Assembly: GCF_022179645.1 (NCBI RefSeq)
Contig: NZ_BPRA01000001.1
Span: 393,394-457,393 of the forward strand
DNA length: 64,000 bases
Direction: 5' to 3'
Source: Methylobacterium thuringiense
Lineage (GTDB): Bacteria > Pseudomonadota > Alphaproteobacteria > Rhizobiales > Beijerinckiaceae
Positions within the stretch are counted from its first letter, which is position 1; the number at the start of each line of letters is the position of its first letter. The notes under the pieces were generated by a model, which saw only the letters and a list, made by a program, of their open reading frames with translations, made no database searches and was not told the DNA's origin. Made by a program: the position numbers and the translations under genes. Shown one piece after another: positions 56,763 to 64,000 of this stretch.

Positions 56763-57746
56763 ATGGCGACAATTAGAAAACTTCGGGGCCGCTGGCAGGC
56801 TGCCGTCCGCCGCAAGGGTATGCAGCCCAGAAGCAAGTCCTTCGACGCTAAGAGCGATGCCGAGCGCTGGGCGCGCAGCCTCGAGGCGGAGCTCGACCGC
56901 AACGGCGCGCTCCCCGACATGCGCCCGGCTGAGAAAGCCACCCTCGCGCAGATCCTGACCCGCTACCGCGATGACGTCTCCCCGAAGAAGCGCAGTGCCG
57001 TGACGGAGATCGCACGGATCAACGCCATCTTGCGTCGACCGATCTGCCACCGGACGATGACGCTGTTGTCCACCTCGGATCTTGCAGCCTACCGGGATGA
57101 ACGCCTCAAGACGGTAGCGCCCGCGACCATCATCCGAGAGCTGAACACGATCAGCCACGCCATCGACACCGCTCGGCGAGAATGGGACATCCACCTCACG
57201 ACGAACCCGTGCAAGCTCGTGCGCCGACCATCGCCGCCGAAGGGCCGCACCCGCCGCCTCGAGGGCGACGAGGAGCAGCTACTGCTCGCTGCCGCCGACA
57301 AGGGGCGCACCCCCTATCTGCGCCCGCTGATCGTGCTTGCTGTGGAGACCGGTATGCGCCGAGGCGAGCTGCTGAGTCTTCAGTGGGAGCATGTGGACCT
57401 CGACCGTCGCGTCGCGCACCTGCCCCTGACGAAGAACGGAACATGCCGCGACGTGCCACTGTCCACCCGCGCCGTGGACACGCTCAGGAGCCTCAGGACG
57501 GGCGAGAGCGCGACCGTGTTTTCCACTGCCCCGAACGCCGTCAGACTCGCCTGGGAGCGTCTGACGCGACGTGTGGGGCTATCTGATCTCCACTTGCATG
57601 ATCTTCGACACGAAGCAGTGTCTCGGCTCTTCGAGAAGGGCTTCAACGTCGTCGAGGTCGCGTCGATCTCGGGCCACCGGGAGCTACGCATGCTTCAGCG
57701 ATACACACACTTGAGGGCTGCCGACCTCGCAGCGCGTCTCGACTGA
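56763..57746 (+). CDS. Tyrosine recombinase / phage-type integrase
   Basis: The protein has 327 residues. The N-terminal SAM-like core-binding region (residues ~60-150) precedes the catalytic domain. Catalytic residues are the Arg in TGMRRGELLSL (~198), Lys in LTKNGTCRDVPL, HxxR in LHDLRHEAVSR (~279), His in ISGHRELRML (~304) and the Tyr in RYTHLR (~313). All are intact. It is the only recombinase visible in the island, ~5.5 kb from the right repeat. It may drive integration of this island or of a nested element. Confidence 0.9.
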   Translation: MATIRKLRGRWQAAVRRKGMQPRSKSFDAKSDAERWARSLEAELDRNGALPDMRPAEKATLAQILTRYRDDVSPKKRSAVTEIARINAILRRPICHRTMTLLSTSDLAAYRDERLKTVAPATIIRELNTISHAIDTARREWDIHLTTNPCKLVRRPSPPKGRTRRLEGDEEQLLLAAADKGRTPYLRPLIVLAVETGMRRGELLSLQWEHVDLDRRVAHLPLTKNGTCRDVPLSTRAVDTLRSLRTGESATVFSTAPNAVRLAWERLTRRVGLSDLHLHDLRHEAVSRLFEKGFNVVEVASISGHRELRMLQRYTHLRAADLAARLD

Positions 57747-58036
57747 GCCGATGTGGCCCTCCCGCCACAGCATGGAAGTCCTAGAAGGACCGGAGCAGCG
57801 TGTAGGGATTGCCTGATGGGCTCACCAACAGCTGAGGACTCTCCTTGGCGGTTGGTTCCAAAGGCTGCCCGCGCGACGCTCAAACTCTTTCGATGTTCCC
57901 CCAATTCGACGCAGCCACACACTGATCGGAGCCAGTTCGGAAGTCGGCCCACATGGGCGTGCGTTTCTCTCCATAAATGCCGCTCGCTGACCGCTATATG
58001 ACTCCAGCCACGAACATTCAGGCAGCTGGAGATACC

Positions 58037-58420
58037 ATGTCACCCACGATCAACACCCCCGATGTCGGCTATTTTGAGCAGGCAAAGAACAATTTTGCTC
58101 AGGTTCTCAAGGACATCGAGGCAACCTGGAAGTTAGAGATGATGCGCCGCGCTCGCATTGCGTATCATCGCCAGGGCGGAACTAGGTTTCCTTGCCCATA
58201 CCTCTCACGCATTGTTGAGTATAAGAAGATTCACTATGCTTATTTGGCAGATAGCACCGGAACTTTAGCTGTCTATCGGTTGCGGAATAAGAACAGCTTC
58301 CGCAAGCAGGCCAAGATTTGGCCGAAGGCTATTGAAGTGGCTCCATTATCGCGGCAGGCAACTGCGCTGTATTTTCAGAATTCTCGTGCCGGAGCGGCCG
58401 CCTTTCAGCAGAATATTTGA
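58037..58420 (+). CDS. Hypothetical protein (127 residues)
   Basis: The ATG at 58037 is chosen because GGAG lies 5-6 nt upstream; an in-frame ATG at 57977 is possible. The protein is basic, soluble and Tyr-rich (YFEQAKNNFAQVLKDIEATWKLEMM, RIVEYKKIHYAYLADSTGTLAVYR). No family is recognised. The gene is less GC-rich than the integrase gene. A strong hairpin follows it. Confidence 0.55.
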   Translation: MSPTINTPDVGYFEQAKNNFAQVLKDIEATWKLEMMRRARIAYHRQGGTRFPCPYLSRIVEYKKIHYAYLADSTGTLAVYRLRNKNSFRKQAKIWPKAIEVAPLSRQATALYFQNSRAGAAAFQQNI

Positions 58421-58434
58421 AATATAAAAATATA

Positions 58435-58480
58435 TTCGGCACGGCGTCATCGAAATGAGGCTAACGGACGCCGTGCCGAA
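58435..58480 (+). terminator. 14-bp perfect stem-loop after the orphan gene
   Basis: TTCGGCACGGCGTC (58435-58448) pairs perfectly with GACGCCGTGCCGAA (58467-58480), with an 18-nt loop. It begins 15 bp after the stop codon of the orphan. AT-rich DNA follows on the right, so an intrinsic terminator is plausible. Confidence 0.7.
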
Positions 58481-58626
58481 AGCAAATATTATTGGTATAC
58501 CCCCCTGTGTAGGGCGGTATTAATAGCTATTACCCGATATGAGAAGGCTATTTTATAAGTTATATTATTGATATTAATTCCACATGTAACTTTATAGAGC
58601 GCAATCAGCTTATCGGAGAGAACAAA

Positions 58627-59238
58627 ATGCTTAAGGCGGCAATGGGCGAAAATATTGAAAATGTCGAGGATCTTGATCTTCTTGACATGCACTTATGGCC
58701 CTCTGAACGGGAGGTGGAAATTTCGGAGCGTTGGTCGGGAAAGCCGCTGAAGCAGATAATTTCGTTTTTACGCACAGGTAAGCATCAGGGCTCGCTGATG
58801 TTCGTGGCCAGCTACGACCGGTGGCTGCAGCGTCAGAAGGCGATCAGACGCGAAACCGAAAACGAGCGCGCACGCGAACTCAGGGCTGCCAAGCGTGTGG
58901 CACCTCAAACCGCTATCGAAGCTGAGGGCCGGACGCGGTTGAAGGCCCTTGATCGGGCGATAAAGTATCGGCGCGGTGACAAGCTTCTTGAACAACTCGT
59001 CGGGCGGTCTGATGAATTGACGAATTTCTGGATCGCTTCGGCCCTCGCGGCGCTCAACGCAAAACTGAGTGTTGCTACCGATGCGGAGCGCGCAGCCGAG
59101 TTCTCACAGCTGACGGGGAAGCCCTGCAATAAGGATCAGGCTCGCAGCCGGCGGAAGATCATCGAGCGCCTCGATGAACATCCGGGCGTCTGGTTGGCCC
59201 ACAAGCGGGACCGCTATCAAGCAGCAGCCACCGCGTGA
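58627..59238 (+). CDS. Hypothetical protein (203 residues)
   Basis: The start ATG at 58627 is preceded by CGGAGAGAACAAA, a good ribosome site. The protein is soluble with a W/Y-rich N-terminal region (MHLWPSEREVEISERWSGKPLKQIISFL), a long charged helix (RETENERARELRAAKRVAP) and a C-terminus rich in Arg and Lys (ARSRRKIIERLDEHPGVWLAHKRDRY). No domain is recognised. It follows an AT-rich leader (58481-58626). It could be an island regulator or effector. Confidence 0.55.
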   Translation: MLKAAMGENIENVEDLDLLDMHLWPSEREVEISERWSGKPLKQIISFLRTGKHQGSLMFVASYDRWLQRQKAIRRETENERARELRAAKRVAPQTAIEAEGRTRLKALDRAIKYRRGDKLLEQLVGRSDELTNFWIASALAALNAKLSVATDAERAAEFSQLTGKPCNKDQARSRRKIIERLDEHPGVWLAHKRDRYQAAATA

Positions 59239-59825
59239 CCCTGCCGAAGCGGTCCACTCGTGACCCTCGCGGGCTAAGGATCTGATCTATATCAGATTTC
59301 AGACTTCGCGAGCCGCCGGGATTTTCCATAATATGTAAGTGTCTATAAGTGTATGAACTTATATCAGCAGAACTCGCTCCGCTCGTGGCACATGGGCCGC
59401 TTCGCGCCCCAGTGCCCTTCGTCTGATGGACCGGATGATGATACGCGGCCGCGAAACGAAGATCTTCAGATCGCTCGTAGGCTTCGCACACTCACTACTG
59501 CATCGGCAGGGAAAGCACGGGAGTCTTTTGTGGATGGAGGTTCGGTTCCACAAGTCGCTCTCCCTGTAATTCATTCCGGCTCCCAAATTCTCGCCGGATG
59601 CAGACCAGCTCTGTCCTAAAAAATACATTTACAAGACCTACGGCGGCGATAGATTTCTCGGGCGCCCAAACCTCACGCTCGCACTCAGAAGCCGCCAGCG
59701 GCGATCCTCGTCGATTTTAGAGACTATATACGATGGCGTTACCCCGCCCCTGTCGGCCAACACCTTACGCGTAGGCCCAAGGGAGGTATCTATCGCCAAA
59801 TTGTGGAGCGGACCATTTTGGTCGC
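59239..59825. other. Gene-free decayed region
   Basis: These 587 bp have no convincing gene; short frames present lack ribosome sites and family features. An AT-rich segment with alternating TATATCAG/TCTATAAGTG words lies at 59281-59370. The adjacent HsdR remnant suggests this is relict restriction-modification DNA. Confidence 0.4.
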
Positions 59826-60230
59826 CTACGCCACCGCGCTCCAGTTAATCTCCTCGATCACCTCGAAGAGCCGCGTCGTCCTGACGCCGTCGAAGACCTG
59901 CTCCGGTCCCTGGGGTGCCACGTCCGTGAACGGGCTCTCGTAAAGCAGGCCCGGCTCCATCACGCCCTGCGCGGTCAGGTGGTCGACGACGAGGCCAATG
60001 AACTCGATCTGCTCTCGCGTTACCGTTCCACCACCGAGGAACTCGGCGAAGGCGTCATTGACGGCCTGCCGGTCCAGTCCGACAAGCGCCCGAAGCCAGC
60101 GCTGGCCTTGCGTGCCTGCTCGATGGCCTCGGCATCCCCTATCCCGGCCTCGACCAACATCTTCTCCAGCTCGACGAGATCGGTTGCCGTAAGCGCCTTG
60201 CCGTGGCGTAGGCGAAATGACGGGCGATTT
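59826..60230 (-). pseudogene. hsdR: C-terminal remnant of type I restriction HsdR (EcoEI-type)
   Basis: On the minus strand the frame reads FRLRHGKALTATDLVELEKM and AEAIEQARKASAGFGRL, then a 1-nt loss near 60084 shifts to a second frame with DRQAVNDAFAEFLGG, LVVDHLTAQGVMEPGLLYES, PFTDVAPQGPEQVFDG and a stop at 59826. This is the EcoEI_R_C end of HsdR subunits. The ATPase/nuclease parts, hsdM and hsdS are absent. The gene is clearly dead. Confidence 0.8.
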
Positions 60231-60313
60231 GCGCTTCAGGTTGCTCTAACGCGACACCGGCGGTCCGGCCGTTCCGCTACATCGGATCGCGCACTGGGCG
60301 GGTGGGGAAATTA

Positions 60314-61222
60314 ATGGCGGCAGTTCGCGTCACTGGACGCTTGATCAAGCTGTTCATAACCGGCGACGACCCACGATCGCTGCGCACGGTCGAGCTCGAC
60401 AACTGGTGGGGTATGGCGGTGATGGGCCGACGCTCCTATTTCAAGAAAGCTCTCGCCCGTGAAGAGCTGTCACGTTCCTGCATCTACCTGTTGATTCAAA
60501 GCGCAGCCAGCGACGACCTGCCGGAGGTCTACGTCGGCGAGAGCGACGACTTCGTCCAGCGCTACGCCACGTCGCCGTTCCCCATCCCCTTCGACAGCTT
60601 CGTCGTCTTCACCAACAAAGACGACAACCTGACCCGCGCCCACGTGAAGTGGCTGGAGCGTGAGGTCTGGGAGCTGCTGAGCCGGAACGAAGGCAAAGTG
60701 CAACTCGCCAACCGCTCGACGCCGACCGGCTCCAAGCTGCCCGAGGCCGAGACCGCCAGCATGGGCACGTTCCTCGGGAACATGATCTACGTTCTAGAGG
60801 CCCTCGGTTTTGCGTTCTTCGAGGAGCCGGGTGCGGTATCTATAGAAGCACCGGAGCCGCTGCCCGCGCTCGCCGCCGACCCGGTAGTGCAGTCCTTCTC
60901 CACGAGTGCGCAGCCACGTAGCGAGACTCACAAAGCCCACCTCGACATGGTCGGCGACGGCTACGTGTTACGGGCTGGATCGCTAATCAGCGCGACCGCT
61001 ACAGACAGCCTGCCAGCGAACGTTGGCAAGCTACGGGCCCAGCTGATCGCCGAGAGCGCGCTCGTGCCGCAAGATGGTTGCCTGCGGCTCATCAAGGACA
61101 TCGCCTTCACGAGCCCGTCGCCGGCTTCCGCGCTTGTAAAGGGGCGCAGTTCAACTGGGCATGGGGACTGGAGCCGGACAACGGACCGGAAGCGGCTCGG
61201 CGACGTCCTTCGCGAGCGATGA
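60314..61222 (+). CDS. GIY-YIG nuclease with DUF4357 domain
   Basis: The protein has 302 residues from the ATG at 60314, with GGTGGGG 6 nt upstream. The GIY-YIG domain (residues ~50-140) has CIYLLIQSAASDDLPEVYVGESDDFVQR, an Arg/Lys-rich middle and a Glu in KWLEREVWELL. The C-terminal domain (residues ~200-295) has MVGDGYVLRAGSLISATA and SPSPASALVKGRSSTGHGDW, typical of DUF4357. Such proteins accompany restriction and defence genes; cleavage of foreign or modified DNA is a reasonable guess, not proven. It sits between the hsdR remnant and a DUF429 gene. Confidence 0.75.
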   Translation: MAAVRVTGRLIKLFITGDDPRSLRTVELDNWWGMAVMGRRSYFKKALAREELSRSCIYLLIQSAASDDLPEVYVGESDDFVQRYATSPFPIPFDSFVVFTNKDDNLTRAHVKWLEREVWELLSRNEGKVQLANRSTPTGSKLPEAETASMGTFLGNMIYVLEALGFAFFEEPGAVSIEAPEPLPALAADPVVQSFSTSAQPRSETHKAHLDMVGDGYVLRAGSLISATATDSLPANVGKLRAQLIAESALVPQDGCLRLIKDIAFTSPSPASALVKGRSSTGHGDWSRTTDRKRLGDVLRER

Positions 61223-61259
61223 GCGGTAAGAGTTTTCTGGGACTCGACCGGGCAGGGTC

Positions 61260-62114
61260 ATGATTGATCGAGTAGCCGTCCCGACCAGCATTATCGGCTT
61301 CGACTCGGCCTGGACCGACAGCCCGAAGGCGCCGGGCGCGATCTGCGTGATTCGCATCAGCACCGACGGCCGGCGCACGCTCGTTCCGCCGACCCTCGTC
61401 TCCTTTGACGCGGCGCTCACTATCATCGCGGCCGAGGAGGCCTTCAGCACACTGCGGATCGTTGCGCTCGATCAGCCCACGATCGTCCCCAATCTCACCA
61501 GCCTGCGGCCGGTAGATCGTGTGGCGGCCTCGCTGATCTCGTGGCTCGGAGGCGGCGTGCAGCCGGCCAACCGGTCCAAGATCGGGATGTTCGACGACTC
61601 CGCTCCGGTCTGGCGCTTCAAGGCACGCCTGGGCGCTACGGAAGACCCCGAAGCGGCACGTGGCGCCTTGGAGGGGCTGTTCCTCATGGAGGTGTTTCCA
61701 GCCTTGGCACTGCCGTCGCTCGATCCGCTCTTCTACGGCCGCCTCCTCGGGCCGCGCTACAACCCGGCTCGGCGAAAAACTTTTACAATCGGAGGCTGGC
61801 AGTCTGTCATCGCCGCGGTGCGCTGCATCGCGGTAGCTGAGCAAGTGATCGGGCTGACGGCGTGGGCCGACAATGTCTCGACGATCGCCACCCCGCGCAA
61901 GGCGGATCAAGATCGGCTCGACGCTGTTCTCTGTGCCCTGATCGGCCTTCACTGGCACACAGCGCCACGCATGACGTCGATCATGATCGGCGACCGAACG
62001 GCCGGCTACATGATCGCACCCGCGAGCGCGGACGTTCGAGTTCGGCTTGAGGTCGCAGCGGAGAGATCTGGCGTGCCCATCGACGTGGACCTCGAACAGA
62101 CTGCCCCGGAATGA
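61260..62114 (+). CDS. DUF429 family protein (predicted RNase H-fold nuclease)
   Basis: The protein has 284 residues. DUF429 features are visible: IIGFDSAWTD with the first acidic residue (~15), LRIVALDQPTIVPN, RPVDRVAASLISWLG, LMEVFPALALPSL and KADQDRLDAVLCALIG with C-terminal acids. The family has an RNase H-like fold and predicted nuclease activity. It begins 37 bp after the GIY-YIG gene, so both are probably one transcript. It ends 158 bp before the tRNA-bearing repeat. Its partner and context suggest a defence module. Confidence 0.75.
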   Translation: MIDRVAVPTSIIGFDSAWTDSPKAPGAICVIRISTDGRRTLVPPTLVSFDAALTIIAAEEAFSTLRIVALDQPTIVPNLTSLRPVDRVAASLISWLGGGVQPANRSKIGMFDDSAPVWRFKARLGATEDPEAARGALEGLFLMEVFPALALPSLDPLFYGRLLGPRYNPARRKTFTIGGWQSVIAAVRCIAVAEQVIGLTAWADNVSTIATPRKADQDRLDAVLCALIGLHWHTAPRMTSIMIGDRTAGYMIAPASADVRVRLEVAAERSGVPIDVDLEQTAPE

Positions 62115-62272
62115 GATCGCGAAATGCCGGCGCAGCAGCGGCACACACCACGCGCCGGCCCTACGCCGCGCCCCTGATCCCGCTCCACGCGAGCAGCCCT
62201 CGCGCAGCCGACACGATTCGAACGCGTGACCTTTGCCTGCGGAGCCTTCGCCATCATACCTTCGACCGCACG

Positions 62273-62362
62273 GACGCCGTTGCACCCGCCGACGGCTTGG
62301 GCTACTCAACGCACACGGTCAGCACCCGTAGCTCAGCTGGATAGAGCGTTGCCCTCCGAAGG
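62273..62362 (+). repeat. Right copy of 90-bp direct repeat (attR-like)
   Basis: Identical to 44093-44182. Here it continues into the complete tRNA-Arg(CCG). The 49 bp before the tRNA carry a promoter-like TTGCAC...TACTCA pair. Confidence 0.9.
62280..62308 (+). promoter_or_regulatory. Probable tRNA-Arg promoter
   Basis: TTGCAC (62280-62285) and TACTCA (62303-62308) are separated by 17 bp, a standard -35/-10 spacing. The tRNA begins 13 nt after the -10-like box. The same sequence occurs at the left repeat (44100-44128). Confidence 0.4.
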
Positions 62363-62398
62363 CAAAGGTCACACGTTCGAATCGTGTCGGGTGCGCCA
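62322..62398 (+). tRNA. tRNA-Arg(CCG)
   Basis: The 77-nt gene begins GCACCCG and ends CGGGTGC plus discriminator G and an encoded CCA. The acceptor stem is 7 bp, the D-stem GCTC/GAGC, the anticodon stem TTGCC/GGCAA with loop CTCCGAA, and the T-stem ACACG/CGTGT with TTCGAAT. The anticodon is CCG, for CGG codons. The gene is complete. Its 5' half is duplicated at 44142. Confidence 0.95.
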
Positions 62399-62951
62399 AT
62401 TTTTACAATGACATAGCCATAGCGATTAGATTCAACTCGAGCCCCGGGGAACTTCTGGGGAACTTTTGCGTGCAGGTTCCGCGAGCGTTGCCAGGGACGT
62501 TCCATCCAAAAACCTGCGGCCAGCGTTAGCTTTTGAGCCGTCAGTACCACTTTCGTTTTTTCTCGACGAGATTACCCCCCCCGATCGGACCAACGGGGGG
62601 TGGGGGGGTAGGGTAGTGCTCTTATGGGTGGTACGAAAATATCCATGCCAAATTTTGGAAGCTTAAGCTTATTGCGACATTGTAACAGATGAACGATCGT
62701 CGCCTCATCTCAAACGCGCTAGTCACGGTCACGTCAGATTACTTCAGCAGCGAAAAATTAAGATTTGATTTGCGATGGCTCTGGACGGTTACTCCTTGCC
62801 GGAAAGCGGACCTCTAGGTTTCGCGTCCTTCCCGGCTCTTCAGCGCCTCGTTTGCTTATCGAAGGCTAACAATCCTCGGGGCTAATGTGCGCGAGCCAGT
62901 CCCCGTGGCGGCTGAGCCGTTCGCTACGGATCACTGCGGCACCGCGTATGA
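62399..62951. other. Gene-free region between tRNA-Arg and the CRISPR array
   Basis: No gene is supported in these ~550 bp. A C-run (62575-62582) and G-runs (62595-62613) form a conspicuous hairpin or quadruplex-prone element. A further sequence at about 62891-62918 resembles a decayed CRISPR repeat in phase with the array. Confidence 0.5.
62573..62613. repeat. C-run/G-run inverted repeat with quadruplex potential
   Basis: TACCCCCCC (62573-62581) is the exact complement of GGGGGGGTA (62602-62610). The G-strand has runs of 6, 7 and 3 G's at 62595-62613, able to fold as a G-quadruplex by splitting the longest run. A hairpin of 9 bp is the simpler view. Confidence 0.6.
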
Positions 62952-64000
62952 GGACTATCCCCGTAGGTGCTGGGGAGCCGAGGGCACGGAGCGAGACTTT
63001 GATGCCGCCAAGGCTCGATCTCCGCGGGTGCGTGAGAGCGAGGCCCGTGAGGCGATTATTGCACCATGCGACAGGTCGATCCCCGCGGGTGCTGGGAAGC
63101 CAATGTCCGCTCCGTCAGCGTGCCCCCGGACGAGGGTCGATCCCCGCGGGTGCGGGGAAGCCGGAATGGTCGACGTGATGAACGGGTAGACGTGGGATCG
63201 ATCCCCGCGAGTGCGGGGAAGCCGCTTCCTGCTTGGCCGAGATCATGTCGTAGTAGGGTCGATCCCCGCGGGTGCGGGGAAGCTTGCTCAGCCTCGTCGA
63301 GCGTCAGCACGTCGGTGGGTCGATCCCCGCGGGTGCGGGGAGGCCGCCACTGAAGGCTCTCGGGGTTCATGATGGTGAGGTCGATCCCCGCGGGTGCAGG
63401 GAAGCCCGCAAGCTGAAGACGCCAGCGGCCGTCGACAAGGGTCGATCCCCGCGGGTGCGGGGAAGCCCCCGGCGTCCGCGCGGCGCCGGTTGCAAGGTCG
63501 GGTCGATCCCCGCGGGTGCGGGGAAGCCGGAACCGAAGACCGGACCGGGTACGACGCCCTGGGTCGATCCCCGCGGGTGCGGGGAAGCCCCGGTGAATGT
63601 GCCGGTCGTGCCGTTCCAGTCGGGTCGATCCCCGCGGGTGCGGGGAGCCCGGCCAGCACCTCGCGGATCTCAGCGGTTTCGGGGGCGATCCCCGCGGGTG
63701 CGGGGAAGCCGACGACGAAAGACTTGCCACGGAACTGTATGAGGGTCGATCCCCGCGGGTGCGGGGAAGCCCCTTCGATGATGTCCAGAGACGACATGAT
63801 AGCGGGTCGATCCCCGCGGGTGCGGGGAAGCCACCAACGGCGAGATGTCGCCCGGCCTCTCCGAGGGTCGATCCCCGCGGGTGCGGGGAAGCCCCCGAGA
63901 GATCGGCCTTGGTCGCCGGGTTGAAGGGTCGATCCCCGAGGGTGCGGGGAAGCCGGCGTTGCAGCCGGGTCGTTGCTGACCTGCACGGGTCGATCCCCGC
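62952..64000 (-). CRISPR. Type I-E-like CRISPR array, trailer end, truncated by window
   Basis: Eighteen repeats (the last cut) start at 62952, 63013, 63074, 63135, 63196, 63257, 63318, 63379, 63440, 63501, 63562, 63623, 63683, 63744, 63805, 63866, 63927 and 63988. Spacing is 61 bp except one 60-bp unit. The repeat is 28-29 nt, spacers 32-33 nt. On the minus strand it begins GGCTTCCCCGC and ends GCGGGGATCGACC, the type I-E wording, so crRNA is read leftward and the leader should lie beyond 64000. The first two repeats are strongly degenerate and several others carry single changes. No cas genes are in the window. Confidence 0.95.

Larger units (their letters stand above)
44183..62362. mobile_element. 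Putative integrated genomic island (~18.2 kb)
   Basis: The boundaries are inferred from the 90-bp perfect direct repeat at a tRNA-Arg gene. Supporting signs are a tyrosine recombinase (56763-57746), GC shifts (very AT-rich at 45.0-47.2, 51.5-52.8 and 58.0-58.6 kb), many gene remnants (DCC, RecD2, SDR, HsdR) and accessory gene types. The recombinase is not next to either repeat, so the island may be a composite of several insertions. No transposase, conjugation or capsid genes are present. Confidence 0.65.

Noticed and set aside
59353-59628. Short ORFs on both strands in the decayed region
   Set aside because: No ribosome site, no family features, and they overlap each other on opposite strands.
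44183-62362. A prophage
   Set aside because: No capsid, portal, terminase, tail or lysis genes are seen; only an integrase is present.
62302-62550. Minus-strand ORF across tRNA-Arg
   Set aside because: Its DTIRTCDLCLRRATLYP wording is the well-known spurious antisense translation of tRNA genes.
62399-62951. cas genes next to the CRISPR array on its left
   Set aside because: The interval is only ~550 bp and contains no coding sequence; cas genes, if present, lie beyond 64000.
62885-63986. Several ORFs inside the CRISPR array
   Set aside because: They arise from the repeat being open in several frames; their repeated sequence is the CRISPR repeat itself.

Overview
The window is a high-GC alphaproteobacterial chromosome segment, most likely from Methylobacterium/Methylorubrum or a close relative. 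The assignment rests on gene content and order: a hemD/HemY-like/mitofilin-like cluster next to tsaD and gpsA, DUF1491, DUF2336, DUF2842 and DUF6894 proteins, CtaA (Cox15-type) heme A synthase, and a giant ~180 kDa NAD-glutamate dehydrogenase. It also rests on strongly GC-biased codons. No 16S gene is present, so the genus is an inference.

Positions 1-44050 are backbone. The order is: the C-terminus of a sensor histidine kinase; a membrane-anchored peptidoglycan-binding protein; DUF1491 and DUF2336 proteins; the heme/mitofilin cluster (HemY-like TPR protein, mitofilin-like protein, HemD) divergent from tsaD; a large MscS channel; gpsA convergent with gyrB; a glyoxalase II-like MBL hydrolase; a DUF2946 protein with a TonB receptor; a class A PBP with a secreted protein of unknown function; small orphan genes; a hemolysin III-like protein; a surface-polysaccharide group (GT61, polysaccharide deacetylase, GNAT/FemAB-like protein, Wzc-like and Wza-like proteins) interspersed with CtaA and DUF2842; a YciA thioesterase; a secreted collagen-like protein; and NAD-GDH.

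Positions 44093-62362 look like an integrated genomic island of about 18 kb. A 90-bp perfect direct repeat brackets it. The repeat consists of the upstream promoter region plus the first 41 nt of a tRNA-Arg(CCG) gene. The left copy is a truncated tRNA; the right copy continues into an intact tRNA-Arg. Inside are a DCC-family gene and a decayed 3' copy of it, a low-GC TadE/TadG pair, a RecD2 fragment and an intact RecD2, a GH13 enzyme, a very AT-rich orphan membrane protein, an SDR remnant, an MFS transporter with an apparently damaged 5' end, DUF3750 and HNH genes, and a tyrosine recombinase preceded by a cluster of GATGTC motifs. These are followed by two orphan genes, a frameshifted C-terminal remnant of a type I restriction HsdR, and a GIY-YIG/DUF4357 plus DUF429 nuclease-like pair.

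Positions 62952-64000 hold the trailer end of a type I-E-like CRISPR array with 61-bp periodicity. It is read on the minus strand, its repeats decay at the low-coordinate end, and it runs off the window. No cas gene is visible. The right third therefore combines mobile DNA, restriction-modification debris, candidate nucleases and CRISPR. That makes it the most likely place for an undescribed defence function; the GIY-YIG/DUF429 pair and the AT-rich orphan at 51568-52656 are the best candidates.
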